Positions 16,340 through 25,216 of a stretch of 64,000 nt of DNA are shown piece by piece. The DNA comes from a virus, in IMG/VR virus record IMGVR_UViG_3300050821_010761, positions 40,808 through 104,807 of that record. The stretch is one strand, 5' to 3'. A program made the position numbers and the translations under genes. Below the pieces are notes generated by a model. That model did no database searches and was not told the origin of the DNA. It saw nothing but the letters and a program-made list of their open reading frames with translations. Position 1 is the stretch's first letter; each line of letters starts with the position of its first letter.

Positions 16340-18395
16340 TTGCATCCTTTTCAATTCTGCTTGTTAGTCCTTCTCTGACTACTACTAGTCTGTTCTGGAC
16401 CATTTGTTTAACTTCTGAATTATGATCTACAATGACGATCTTCTTGTTCGTATTGGAATTCTTTAAGACTTCCAACGAAGGTTCAATTTCTACTGGACCG
16501 AGGCCCGTGAAGGGTTCATCCAAAATAAAGATGTTTATGCCCTTATTAGACTTTGTCTCGATAAAGTCTATCACAGCAAGATCTACCGCTATATCGACTG
16601 CAGATCTTTCCCCGCCAGAAAGACTTCTGATGGGAATCTTTTCTTCTCCATCCATTCCAATGACAGCATTTACTTCTTCCTTTACGTTACCATCTTTGGT
16701 TTCTCTCGTACCATCGAATTGTATAGTAGCATTACTCATGTTAGGAATGCAACGAATAATTTCAGTGGAACGTTGACTGATCGCCTCTAAAGCATCTTCA
16801 AAAGAATAGGAAAGAAAAGTTTTCACAGCTTTGCAGGCTTCCTCTGCTAAAGCAATGTCCGCATCTATTGCGGAAATTGAAGATTTTATCTCCGCAATCT
16901 TGTTTGTAAATTTTTCTTCCTTGCTCTTTAAATCGGCAAGATTTTTTTCATATGAAGCCAATAAATCAGCGGCTGATCTCATGGCAGAGACAGCGTTGTC
17001 GAAAAGTCTACGGGATAAGTCCAGTTGTCCCCTAGCTTGATTAGCCTCGGCAGTCTGGAATTCTAATAAGGCTTTCTGCTTATGTGCAAATTTTTCACTT
17101 TCGATTTTATTGGCAGCATTTTGTTTGGCAATCCACGCATCTTCTTTTTGTTTCTCTTCTAGATGCTTTGTATGAGTTTCCCTAAGAGCTTCATTGATAT
17201 CAGGCAATCTAGGATCTATCTTTGGTTTCAGGTTTTCTTTGTTGATCTCTACGTTCTTGTCGAGCACAAGGCGATCCTGTAAAGCTTGAGTGCCCCTATC
17301 CATAATTTTCTTTAATTCTAACAACTTAGCGACTCTATTCGATATCTGATTGGTAGCAACTTCAGTTGCCCACGTTTGTTCGCATGTGGGACAAATCGAT
17401 GCCTTGAGTTTCTTTATTTCTTCTGCCAGTTTGATCGATTCTTCATGGGCCTTCTTCTGTGCGGCTTGTAGGACGTTGTTTTCTTTGATTGCCATGTCAT
17501 TAATGGACGTGCATTCTCTGACCTTAGCTTGACGATCTTTTTCTTCTTGAAGGATGACGCTAATTTTGCTATTAAGCTCATCGATAGTTTTTTTGTGAAA
17601 TTCTAATAAAGAACGATCAAATGGAACAACTGATAATTCTGGGCGTTCTCTCTCAAGTTGACTTATATTCAAATTATGGACCGCGAGCACACTTTTTAGT
17701 TCGTTTTCAGCCTCTTCCATTTTCTTTTTGAGGCTGATCACCGTATCCTGGCTCATATTTTTATTTGGAACTGGACCAAGCGATTGGGCGGCTTCTTTGG
17801 TTGCGGTCAAGGCCGCTTCCTGACCAAATAATTCTGTTTCTTTTACGGTTCTTCGCTCTAGAAAATCTTTGATTTTTTTCTCTTCTTTTTCATAATCCTT
17901 ACGATATTTTACGAGATCCAAACAATCAATCAAAAACTCGTGCATCTTTTGCGGAGTGAACTCTAGGAAAAACCCACCCTCTTTTTGACGTTTATGTAAA
18001 AGTTTCCTGAATATCTTTCTTGGCATACCCAGGATTAAGTCGATCTGCTCTTCCGCTAAAGCATTGCTACCTTCGAAAACCTTATCGTTAATGGTGACTT
18101 TTAATTTCTTTCCTCTGGTAATGGATACTTTTTTGCCATCCCATGAGAAATCGCCGTGTAGACTCATGGGCTCATCGGAATATCTAGATTGTAAAATCGT
18201 TATAGGTAGATCGTTAAGACCAAGTAAAACGTCCAAGGCATTGAAAACCGTAGTCTTGGCAGCCCCACTAGATCCACCAGTATTCTTATTCAATCCATCA
18301 ATTTGAATGAAGTCGTCAAGAGAAGCAAAATTTATGGATTGCTCTTTGACGAATCTTCCTATACCGCCAAAACGCAATTCTAGAAGCTCTAGCAC
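16332..18395 (-). CDS. SbcC/Rad50-like recombination nuclease ATPase subunit (gp46-like)
   Basis: A 687-aa SMC-type ATPase. The Walker A region is GGSSGAAKTTVFNAL (about 41-55), with Ala replacing the Gly before Lys. Two long coiled-coil arms (about 160-560) flank a zinc hook CPTC (about 335). The signature SLSGGERSAVD lies near 597 and Walker B, INIFILDEPFTGL, near 630. With the SbcD-like protein at 20850-21848 it would form a complex that processes DNA ends for recombination-dependent replication, as T4 gp46/gp47 do. The start is GTG at 18395 with AGGG upstream. At 687 residues it is closer to phage gp46 than to bacterial SbcC. Confidence 0.9.
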   Translation of the reverse strand: MLELLELRFGGIGRFVKEQSINFASLDDFIQIDGLNKNTGGSSGAAKTTVFNALDVLLGLNDLPITILQSRYSDEPMSLHGDFSWDGKKVSITRGKKLKVTINDKVFEGSNALAEEQIDLILGMPRKIFRKLLHKRQKEGGFFLEFTPQKMHEFLIDCLDLVKYRKDYEKEEKKIKDFLERRTVKETELFGQEAALTATKEAAQSLGPVPNKNMSQDTVISLKKKMEEAENELKSVLAVHNLNISQLERERPELSVVPFDRSLLEFHKKTIDELNSKISVILQEEKDRQAKVRECTSINDMAIKENNVLQAAQKKAHEESIKLAEEIKKLKASICPTCEQTWATEVATNQISNRVAKLLELKKIMDRGTQALQDRLVLDKNVEINKENLKPKIDPRLPDINEALRETHTKHLEEKQKEDAWIAKQNAANKIESEKFAHKQKALLEFQTAEANQARGQLDLSRRLFDNAVSAMRSAADLLASYEKNLADLKSKEEKFTNKIAEIKSSISAIDADIALAEEACKAVKTFLSYSFEDALEAISQRSTEIIRCIPNMSNATIQFDGTRETKDGNVKEEVNAVIGMDGEEKIPIRSLSGGERSAVDIAVDLAVIDFIETKSNKGINIFILDEPFTGLGPVEIEPSLEVLKNSNTNKKIVIVDHNSEVKQMVQNRLVVVREGLTSRIEKDANV

Positions 18396-18644
18396 TTATT
18401 TTTCCCTGTAATTCTTTTTTGATCTTTCTTGATTGATCTCAACAATATCTGGGATAATTTCCACAGCGCGGGCCTGGAATCCATTATCTACAACTATCTT
18501 ACTAGAAGAAGTGGGAGAAGACAAGCACTTTTTCATTTCTTTTTGGCACTTGTCACAAACAATTACGGCAGGTATTTCATTTACCTGCCGATAATATTTT
18601 TTCTTAGAATTTTTACACTCACATAGGTACGAGATGAGTGGCAT
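18396..18644 (-). CDS. FmdB-like zinc ribbon protein, 82 aa
   Basis: Begins MPLISYLCECKN with a second knuckle CDKCQKEMKK near residue 30, the layout of small FmdB-type regulatory zinc ribbons. The first pair is C-x-C rather than the usual CxxC. A Ser-rich linker and C-terminal tail follow. Proteins like this are often encoded near phage replication genes; their role is unknown. Confidence 0.6.
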   Translation of the reverse strand: MPLISYLCECKNSKKKYYRQVNEIPAVIVCDKCQKEMKKCLSSPTSSSKIVVDNGFQARAVEIIPDIVEINQERSKKNYREK

Positions 18645-18646
18645 AT

Positions 18647-19531
18647 TTACATCAACAAATTTCTTTGCATGATCTCACAAAGTTGTTTTACTTTATTCTT
18701 CTCATCAGAATCGCAAATATTTTGAAGTTTTTCCATGCTAGTAGCCTCTTTAGCTTCTTCTTTTTCTCCAAAAATGTTAACGACGTTGGACGGACGATTA
18801 TAGGGTAAATGTTTGGATTCATTCAAGATGAAGTTGCGCACGTATTCGTAAGGAACTGTCCAAGCATAACCTATGTCTCCGCTACCAGCAAAAACAACCC
18901 CAGACAACTCCATATCTTCATTGTACACAGCGCTACCGCTTGAACCAGGACTAATAGTTGCTGTTACGAGAACAGAATCATATTGTTTCAATACTGGCAA
19001 GCCACCAAGAAGTAGGCAATACAATCCTTTCTTTGAATCCGCCACATCGTCATCCGTGCATGGCTTGAAATCCACTAAAATGGTAATCGTCTGTCTGCCA
19101 GAGAAGTGACCGATTGTTTTTACGTTTGGATAAAGAGAAGGATGACCAGAGATAAGAGCGCCTTCATAATAGGGTACAGGAGCGCGATTTGCCAACTTTA
19201 CGCCACCATGTAAATTGCCAGCTACTCTGATCAAGCAAAGATCTGCTGTTTCGGATTTTTTGTACGAAACGACCATGAAACTTCCCGCTTGTCCACTGAC
19301 CAATCCGCCATACTTTTCCACTACTCCACAAACGTGTGAGTTGGTAAGGATCAATGATCCATTCTGGCTAGATTTCAGGATGATTCCTGTTCCACCATGA
19401 TTGCCAGCTATATTTGTAATTTTTACTGCGTTAGCGCTAGCGTCTTTATAGTCTGGCTGTTGTTGTCTCGTAGCGCACGCGGACAATACCAGAACCGCTA
19501 CGGCAAGTAGCGCTTTCTTAACAAGGGACAT
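18647..19531 (-). CDS. Trypsin-like (S1) serine protease, lipoprotein
   Basis: About 294 aa. A signal peptide with lipobox LSAC (Cys about 19) predicts a lipid-anchored exported protein. The chymotrypsin triad is readable: His in ILTNSHVCG (about 67), Asp in ADLCLIRV (about 97) and Ser in SPGSSGSAVYN (about 195). The C-terminus has a helical tail with Cys residues. ATG at 19531 is used; an in-frame GTG lies one codon earlier, and AGGAG fits both. With the S8 lipoprotein at 3924 this makes two exported phage proteases in one replication block. Target and role are unknown; envelope remodelling or exclusion are guesses. Confidence 0.87.
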   Translation of the reverse strand: MSLVKKALLAVAVLVLSACATRQQQPDYKDASANAVKITNIAGNHGGTGIILKSSQNGSLILTNSHVCGVVEKYGGLVSGQAGSFMVVSYKKSETADLCLIRVAGNLHGGVKLANRAPVPYYEGALISGHPSLYPNVKTIGHFSGRQTITILVDFKPCTDDDVADSKKGLYCLLLGGLPVLKQYDSVLVTATISPGSSGSAVYNEDMELSGVVFAGSGDIGYAWTVPYEYVRNFILNESKHLPYNRPSNVVNIFGEKEEAKEATSMEKLQNICDSDEKNKVKQLCEIMQRNLLM

Positions 19532-19833
19532 CACATGTACTCCTGGGTTTGTGTTTTATTATTTAATAAATTTAAGACACTTTTAGGTGCTTTTTTCAAT
19601 AATTTAATGTGGTATACGTAGCCCGTGGAATCCAAACAGTCCATCACAGTCTCCACTGGGGTCTTACCACTAACTAACAAGCTAGCCATGGAAACATAGA
19701 AAACCTTCCACTCGCCATCTTTGCCGATCTGATATAAAAGCTCAATCGTGAGATCCCTGGATGGCAAAGCAAGAAATGACACTTGAATGCTACGTCCAGT
19801 TAATCGATACCATAGTCTTTTTAGGAAATTCAT
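19531..19833 (-). CDS. Hypothetical protein, 100 aa
   Basis: Unrecognised alpha/beta protein with a basic N-terminus (MNFLKRLWYRLTGRS) that could be a membrane-surface helix. It overlaps the lipoprotein protease start and the 218-aa gene by one and four bases, so all three are coupled. Confidence 0.55.
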   Translation of the reverse strand: MNFLKRLWYRLTGRSIQVSFLALPSRDLTIELLYQIGKDGEWKVFYVSMASLLVSGKTPVETVMDCLDSTGYVYHIKLLKKAPKSVLNLLNNKTQTQEYM

Positions 19834-20486
19834 TTGTTTTCTTCCTCCCGTCTTAAGTCAGCGTAGTGCTTAAGCACATCGCCGATGGCTTTTGCTTTTG
19901 GCGTAATTTCTATCTGGTTATCGCCTTTGCGAGTAACCGTTGCGCCGTCACTAATATTTAGTCCTATCATAGGTCCTTTGTCTTTTGGAGGCTCAGCCAT
20001 CGATTTTTGTATAAGATCGGCTATCTTGAGATAACGATCGATCTCTTTTAGACTTATTTGATCTGTAAATTCTTCATTATTAGTTTCTAGATAGCGTATG
20101 ATCTTATGACCATGTTTCTTTTGGTACATCTGGGCAAGTTGCAGGAGATGATCCTGCATGACCAATTTAGCCTCAATGATCCTTCGTTTCATATGGTCGG
20201 CTAATTCCGACATATACTCTTTTCTTCGCTCGCACCAATTCATCCTGTGAGATAAATACATGACCGTAATACGGTCTGTGCGAGTAATATTCGAAATTTG
20301 ATCATAAGTTTTGCCAGAAAGATAAAGATCCATCATCTTAGCGATCTTTTCTTCTTCAATTTTAATCATACCAGCTTCGCCATTATCGATGAATTTCTGC
20401 ACTTTTTTCATGCTTTCATCGCTAATATCCGTCATTTTTATTGGATTTACGACGATTTCTGGTAAATTATTATTTTCTTCACTCAT
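19830..20486 (-). CDS. Helix-turn-helix protein, possible small terminase
   Basis: The 218-aa protein has a helix-turn-helix near residues 44-80 (MMDLYLSGKTYDQISNIT followed by a second helix) and a long helical middle. The order HTH, coiled region, then a small C-terminal strand segment resembles phage small terminase subunits and other DNA-recognition proteins, but no specific family motif is seen. TerL lies far away at 28383 on the other strand, so the packaging role is only a possibility; a transcription regulator fits as well. Confidence 0.45.
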   Translation of the reverse strand: MSEENNNLPEIVVNPIKMTDISDESMKKVQKFIDNGEAGMIKIEEEKIAKMMDLYLSGKTYDQISNITRTDRITVMYLSHRMNWCERRKEYMSELADHMKRRIIEAKLVMQDHLLQLAQMYQKKHGHKIIRYLETNNEEFTDQISLKEIDRYLKIADLIQKSMAEPPKDKGPMIGLNISDGATVTRKGDNQIEITPKAKAIGDVLKHYADLRREEENK

Positions 20487-20857
20487 TCTTTGCTCTTGTA
20501 AGCCAGTTTTTCGTTGATGAATACTTCTATCACGATATCTTTCCAGAACAGCGTTCTTATACTGGCTTCCAATGCGGCAAAACGCTTTTGAATCTGATCG
20601 TTCTTGGCGTCGTCTTCTAAGGTAAGATGATAGGTGACAACGTTATTTCTTATGGGAGCATTGATAGTCAGATTAAAATCCTTATCAACCAAAGCATCAG
20701 ACTGATGTGATAAATCGTAGTCAATTTTTACTTCTTTTACGCCAAAAAAATAAATAAATGGGTAAAATTTCATGTTTTTTTCGTGCATTTCGGTGATTTT
20801 CCCTGAAATCAGCACCAGTTTCGCCATATCTTTCACTATTTTTGATTCTTCAGACAA
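20483..20857 (-). CDS. Hypothetical protein, 124 aa (TTG start)
   Basis: Opens at TTG 20857 with AGGAG seven bases upstream; the next in-frame ATG is 10 codons in. The protein is alpha/beta with strand-rich centre (DFNLTINAPIRNNVVTYHL). No function recognised. It overlaps the SbcD-like gene by eight bases. Confidence 0.55.
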   Translation of the reverse strand: MSEESKIVKDMAKLVLISGKITEMHEKNMKFYPFIYFFGVKEVKIDYDLSHQSDALVDKDFNLTINAPIRNNVVTYHLTLEDDAKNDQIQKRFAALEASIRTLFWKDIVIEVFINEKLAYKSKE

Positions 20858-21848
20858 TTGAATTCTCCTTCATGTAAGCAATCAATTTGTCACGATCAAA
20901 TGTGGTTTGATAGAGATTAGTCATGAAATCCTGAAAACTTTTGCCTGGATTCCTGATGGATTTGCTTACTTTGTCTGTAATTTTGGTCTTAATGCCGTAT
21001 TGACCCTTTAAAACTTTTTTTTGCTCACTGACCCACTTAACTGAACCAATCAATTCTATGGTGATCTTGCCAGTTGATGGTACTTGTGGCATATCATCAC
21101 CTTCTTTCCATTCTAGTTCGAAAATCGGTGTGACAATCCTAGAAGTGGACCAGAATTCTGTTTTGGTGATTTTTCCAGTCAAATCATCATGATGGTACAA
21201 CCATATGCCTTTGTTTTGATTCGCATCTGAAGCTGAATCCCATTTGGGCGTTCCAGGATGAATTACTTGTTTTCCGTTGGCAGTACATTCTTGATGGGCG
21301 TGAATATGTCCTGAGATGATGATATCAAAGGGGATCGGATCGGTGTCAAAACCCTCTGGATCGTAGGTACCAGATTCGAACTTGGATGTGCTAAATGACT
21401 GATGACAGACGAGAACCTTGGCGCCTTCACTAGCAAGTCCCCTGCAAATATCGTAGAACGTATCTCTGTCATGTGTGTAGGAGATGTATCCATAAATTCC
21501 TTCTGTTCTTGGATTTTGAACAATTTTCAAATTTTTACGATTTCTAGCCAAATGTCTAAAAACGTGTAAAGCGGAATAGTCTGCCGAATATTCGCCAGTC
21601 ATATCGTGATTACCAATAAGAACCACGATTTCAATATTTTCGTGAGAAGTCAAGACGTCTAACCATCCATCCCAAAACTCCAGTACCTCAAGCCTTATTA
21701 CGGCATGCGTATGGTATAAATCTCCTAAAATTTCTACCCTATCTGGTTGTATTTCTAGGATTTTATCATTGATGAAATGCATCAACTTCTCGGATTCCTC
21801 CAAGTTGTTTGGTTTAACGTGCATATCTCCAATGCGCAGAATTCTCAT
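20850..21848 (-). CDS. SbcD/Mre11-like nuclease subunit (gp47-like)
   Basis: A 332-aa calcineurin-fold nuclease: GDMHVKP (D-x-H, about 7-9), VEILGDLYHTH (about 38-46), VVLIGNHDMTG (about 75-83), CHQSF (about 144), and ISGHIHAHQ (GHxH, about 180). These residues bind two Mn ions. It would pair with the SbcC-like ATPase to resect or open DNA ends and feed the RecA/UvsX-like recombinase. Four genes separate it from its partner. Length matches T4 gp47. Confidence 0.9.
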   Translation of the reverse strand: MRILRIGDMHVKPNNLEESEKLMHFINDKILEIQPDRVEILGDLYHTHAVIRLEVLEFWDGWLDVLTSHENIEIVVLIGNHDMTGEYSADYSALHVFRHLARNRKNLKIVQNPRTEGIYGYISYTHDRDTFYDICRGLASEGAKVLVCHQSFSTSKFESGTYDPEGFDTDPIPFDIIISGHIHAHQECTANGKQVIHPGTPKWDSASDANQNKGIWLYHHDDLTGKITKTEFWSTSRIVTPIFELEWKEGDDMPQVPSTGKITIELIGSVKWVSEQKKVLKGQYGIKTKITDKVSKSIRNPGKSFQDFMTNLYQTTFDRDKLIAYMKENSIV

Positions 21849-22087
21849 TTGCCTCTTGGGTACTTTTGTGCTGGTTGTCTAGCGTTTTCCAATGGAATAC
21901 ATACTGATTGATCTAAAGAATCTTTCACATATGCCTCGTTTTCTGGGATTGCTAACCATTCAGAGACTTGGACCATATTTTTATGGATGCTCTTGATCAT
22001 TTCAAATTGACCATCAATACAACCTTGACGGTAGTCAGATTTTGACGCGCATGCGGAAAGCAATAGAGCGATTAGTAAATATTTCAT
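21845..22087 (-). CDS. Small lipoprotein, 80 aa
   Basis: The N-terminus MKYLLIALLLSACASKSDYR is a lipoprotein signal with lipobox LSAC (Cys13). The mature part is about 67 residues, helical, with two Cys (CIDGQF and VCIPLE) that could form a disulfide. Its start overlaps the 106-aa gene by four bases. Such lipoproteins in phages can act in superinfection exclusion or as spanins; no feature decides between these. Confidence 0.65.
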   Translation of the reverse strand: MKYLLIALLLSACASKSDYRQGCIDGQFEMIKSIHKNMVQVSEWLAIPENEAYVKDSLDQSVCIPLENARQPAQKYPRGK

Positions 22088-22404
22088 TTTTCCACCACGA
22101 ATTCAATATGGGCAGCGTCCACGATAATAAATTTTCCTTCAATAGCATCGCTCTCATAAACTTTGGATGCCCAAGGCTGCGTGAACAATAGTTCTTCTTT
22201 GATGTAAGCCAAGGAACCTTTACTGTATGGCACTCCACATTGTGTACCCGAGAAAACAACGGCATCCATCAAAAGTCTCAAGCCGACGATTGATGTCTTT
22301 TGTTGAACTAGGGCAAAACCCACTTCGTTTTTAGATTTCAGGGTACGGTCGCCAGAATACGGTTCAAGAATGAATCGGTTATTCAAAGAATTTGCTTGTG
22401 GCAT
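22084..22404 (-). CDS. Hypothetical protein, 106 aa
   Basis: Unrecognised beta-rich protein with motifs such as FILEPYSGDRT and GLRLLMDAVVFSG. The start ATG has AAGGAG upstream. It overlaps the lipoprotein gene by four bases. Confidence 0.55.
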   Translation of the reverse strand: MPQANSLNNRFILEPYSGDRTLKSKNEVGFALVQQKTSIVGLRLLMDAVVFSGTQCGVPYSKGSLAYIKEELLFTQPWASKVYESDAIEGKFIIVDAAHIEFVVEK

Positions 22405-22412
22405 ATTTCTCC

Positions 22413-22613
22413 TTAAAAACTGTAACTAATGGAAAATACAATTCCATTAACGCGAATCTCATTACCAGTGATGTCGATTTCTGCTTCAAAATTGGCATCT
22501 CGCAATTCGTAGCGGATTCTTTCTAAAACGACTTCTGGAGTAACTTCGTCCGTTCTTAGTCCCACGAAAGTATGGATGGCCTCTCGTATAGTGTCTTGTT
22601 GATCTTTCGTCAT
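22413..22613 (-). CDS. Hypothetical protein, 66 aa
   Basis: Small alpha/beta protein, helical at first and ending in strands (ITGNEIRVNGIVFSISYSF). It starts inside the end of the sigma factor gene (four-base overlap) and is therefore likely coupled to it. No function recognised. Confidence 0.55.
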   Translation of the reverse strand: MTKDQQDTIREAIHTFVGLRTDEVTPEVVLERIRYELRDANFEAEIDITGNEIRVNGIVFSISYSF

Positions 22614-23665
22614 ATTTTTATTCCTTTAAGTTTCAATACTTTTCTATGTAAAATGGGCAAATTCTTGGCATAACCAAGCATTTCCATAGTGGATTCTCTC
22701 TCGATATACGCAGATTCCATATCTTGGGTTAAATCTTGCGTGTAGCTATAAACTCCATAGCCTTCGTCATTCACTGTAGAATCCGCACTGACTGTGCTTG
22801 CCGCACTCATTAAATCGCTCAATTCTCCTGCCTTTACCTCATATTTTGGAATGCTTTTCCCATCCTTCGCATCTTGTTGGAAGGATTTATTGATAGCATC
22901 TGCCAGTTCATTGATATCATCAATACCTTGGCGACCACGAATCGAGTTGGCTTTGTAAAGCACCCTCTTATCAGATGGATAGAAGTGTAGCATGGTTTCG
23001 GAATATGAATCTATGAGGTTGCCGACCATCCGACCTATACACACAGACCTGAAAACTGGCGTGTAACTACCGCACCATTTATCAATGCCAGCTGCAAGTC
23101 CCATACTACATATACCAATCATATCCATCAAAGTCAAGTGGCTTCTTGGTGTTTTGCGAAAAAAGAGCTTAGCACGGTTAACTGCCAATGGCATATTATT
23201 TTCTATAAGGATGGTTCTAGCTTTGTGGACACGGTCGAAAAGTTCACAAGCACGCGGTGGGAAAGGACCCAGCCAATTGTCCTTTATGAATCTAATGAGT
23301 TGATAGTTGATGTTGAATTTTTTTAATTCTTCCACATTACCAGTTTTTATGGCAGGTGTTATGGAGCCGCTGAAAGTCGTAGCGGCTTCTCTAAAATAGG
23401 GACGAGCAGATAAAATGTTCCTGTTTTGGATGCATACTTTTTGTAAAAATTTCTTATAGACTTCAGTGGACTGTCGATATTTCAAAACCGTTTCTTTGAA
23501 CTTTTTCTCAGCATCTAGTAATTCTTCTACTTGTTTCTTCTGTGATTCCGTGGATGACAATTCTTCATCGGCAGGATCCTTATTCCTGGCTAATGCCGCA
23601 GCAATTTCTCCTGCCAGTTTGTAGAAGGAATCATCGAACCCCTCCTGTTTCTTTGGTTTTGCCAT
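22610..23665 (-). CDS. Sigma-70 family RNA polymerase sigma factor
   Basis: The 351-aa protein has a region 2-like core at about residues 148-235: an ARTILIENNMPLAVNRAKLFF helix, then LTLMDMIGICSMGLAAGIDKW, and RSVCIGRMVGNLIDSY, matching the sigma region 2.1-2.4 order (NLRLV, DLIQEG, FSTYA). An N-terminal helical extension of about 140 residues and a C-terminal part of about 110 follow no clear region 4. It would redirect host RNA polymerase to a phage promoter class, as T4 gp55 does; its place near SbcCD and a UvsW-like helicase recalls T4. The promoter it recognises is not known; the repeated motif at 47152-47243 is a candidate. Confidence 0.75.
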   Translation of the reverse strand: MAKPKKQEGFDDSFYKLAGEIAAALARNKDPADEELSSTESQKKQVEELLDAEKKFKETVLKYRQSTEVYKKFLQKVCIQNRNILSARPYFREAATTFSGSITPAIKTGNVEELKKFNINYQLIRFIKDNWLGPFPPRACELFDRVHKARTILIENNMPLAVNRAKLFFRKTPRSHLTLMDMIGICSMGLAAGIDKWCGSYTPVFRSVCIGRMVGNLIDSYSETMLHFYPSDKRVLYKANSIRGRQGIDDINELADAINKSFQQDAKDGKSIPKYEVKAGELSDLMSAASTVSADSTVNDEGYGVYSYTQDLTQDMESAYIERESTMEMLGYAKNLPILHRKVLKLKGIKI

Positions 23666-25160
23666 CTAACTGAATCCTCTTGACATCCGTGCCAGATTCA
23701 CGGTAACATAGTAGTCTTTTGGTCAACTGGTGACTCAAGACTGGTATATCACGTAAATGGAAGTCAAAGATCCTAGAAACGTCTTTTTTCACGCACTTAT
23801 CCTTGAAAGGATTCTGATCGTGGAGTCTGACGCTACGTCCCACAGCGCCCTGTTTAGTTTTAATCTCACTGCCACCGCCAACCCAGTTGAAAACATTATG
23901 AGTAGGATAAATATTTGTACCAGTAGCGATGCATGAGGTGCCAATCAGCACTAAAGCTTCGGCTTTATTGAACTTTTCTACGGCTTCGTCAGTGTCTACC
24001 TTTTTCATTCCCATGGATTCAAGTCGTATTTTGTTGGTTTCTGAATGTGCATATGCCGTCGGTACTTTTAGAAGAGGCAAGAGCATAGCGATTTGGCTCA
24101 ATTCCTCAACCAAAACGAGAGTTTGTCGTCGGTTAGCTGTCGCCTCTGCATTGGCAAGCTTTGCGATGAATGCAGCGATGTTTCGATTATTGAGGAAATG
24201 AATTCTTTTCATTACCAAAGGATCTTCATCATTGTAATTCGGATTGCTGGATTCTATGTCAATCAAGGTGAAATTGTGATTTGAAATGAATCCGCCAGCA
24301 ATGGCTTCGGCGGTCGTTAGAGTGTGGACTGTCTTGCCGATGATGCTTTGTAATAATTTCTCGGCACCATCTCCTCGTGTCTGAGTACCACTCATGAAGA
24401 AGCGGTATGGAACATCGCCAAGAATGCCATGGCAAATGTCTTCTAAGGTTTCAGCGCCCCAAGTATGGCTCTCATCAACAATCATCATATCGAGTTTACT
24501 AAAGAATTCCCATTCATCGGTACCAGGTTTTACATTACAGAGGCTATCGCCGATGCACACTGTAAATTTTTTACCGATCTTTCTTTTGCCATCACCAAAA
24601 CCACCGACTTTATCCTTGCCCAGATATTTCTCAAACGCTTTGAGGAGTTCACGAAAAATGCTCCTGGAAGGAACAACAATTGCGGCATTAAAACCAGTTT
24701 CCCGACAAAGGCTTAATATTATTGCACTTTTTCCAGCCCCCGTACACAATTCAACGTTTCCATGCTTTACTTCAATGAGCTTTTCTACACTCAATTTTTG
24801 GTATTCATGCAGTTCAAACGGAAGCTTCTGTTTCCATGCTACTTTCTTCGGAGTTGGGTAAGTTATCTTGTTTTCTATTTCGGTCGAGAGTAAATAAGGA
24901 ACAGATCCAGGTCTTATGAATGGTTTTCCGTAAGAGTCCGAAAACACTAGTGTATTTTTTACCTTGGATTTGAGAAAATCCAATTTCTTCTGCCATGCGT
25001 CATTATCTTTCCTTCTTAACAATTTGTTGTTATGATGACGTTTTACGTCGTGAGAAGCAGCAGTATTGGTATACGTCAGTTCTTTGCGTAATTCATACAA
25101 TTCGTCGCCTGATGCGTCGTGTATATAGGCTTTGGTTGGGCTAGAAATTTCAAATCGCAT
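23631..25160 (-). CDS. UvsW-like superfamily 2 DNA helicase
   Basis: About 509 aa. Motif I is VELCTGAGKSAIIL, motif II IVDESH, motif III FMSGTQTRGDG, and motif VI QGAVGRSVRL. The N-terminal part before the helicase core is small, as in T4 UvsW, which remodels forks and D-loops and helps the switch to recombination-dependent replication. The start is ATG at 25160: an in-frame TTG 12 codons upstream overlaps the promoter. The 3' end overlaps the sigma gene by 35 bases. A promoter lies directly before the ATG with only seven bases after its -10 box and no Shine-Dalgarno, suggesting a leaderless mRNA. Confidence 0.88.
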   Translation of the reverse strand: MRFEISSPTKAYIHDASGDELYELRKELTYTNTAASHDVKRHHNNKLLRRKDNDAWQKKLDFLKSKVKNTLVFSDSYGKPFIRPGSVPYLLSTEIENKITYPTPKKVAWKQKLPFELHEYQKLSVEKLIEVKHGNVELCTGAGKSAIILSLCRETGFNAAIVVPSRSIFRELLKAFEKYLGKDKVGGFGDGKRKIGKKFTVCIGDSLCNVKPGTDEWEFFSKLDMMIVDESHTWGAETLEDICHGILGDVPYRFFMSGTQTRGDGAEKLLQSIIGKTVHTLTTAEAIAGGFISNHNFTLIDIESSNPNYNDEDPLVMKRIHFLNNRNIAAFIAKLANAEATANRRQTLVLVEELSQIAMLLPLLKVPTAYAHSETNKIRLESMGMKKVDTDEAVEKFNKAEALVLIGTSCIATGTNIYPTHNVFNWVGGGSEIKTKQGAVGRSVRLHDQNPFKDKCVKKDVSRIFDFHLRDIPVLSHQLTKRLLCYRESGTDVKRIQLDGKTKETGGVR

Positions 25161-25167
25161 AAAACGA

Positions 25168-25196
25168 TATATATCAGAAGTTGACCAAAAACACAA
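25168..25196 (-). promoter_or_regulatory. Promoter for the helicase and leftward replication operon
   Basis: TTGTGT (25191-25196) and TATATA (25168-25173) with a 17-base spacer on the minus strand. Seven bases separate the -10 box from the ATG at 25160, which predicts a start at or within two bases of the start codon. It overlaps a divergent plus-strand promoter. Confidence 0.6.
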
Positions 25197-25210
25197 TAAT
25201 GTGATAGTGT
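25181..25210 (+). promoter_or_regulatory. Divergent plus-strand promoter before the small RNA and groEL
   Basis: TTGACC (25181-25186) followed after 18 bases by TAGTGT (25205-25210). A start near 25217 would coincide with the first base of the predicted structured RNA. It shares DNA with the leftward helicase promoter, so the two may interfere with each other. Confidence 0.5.
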
Positions 25211-25216
25211 TATTTT

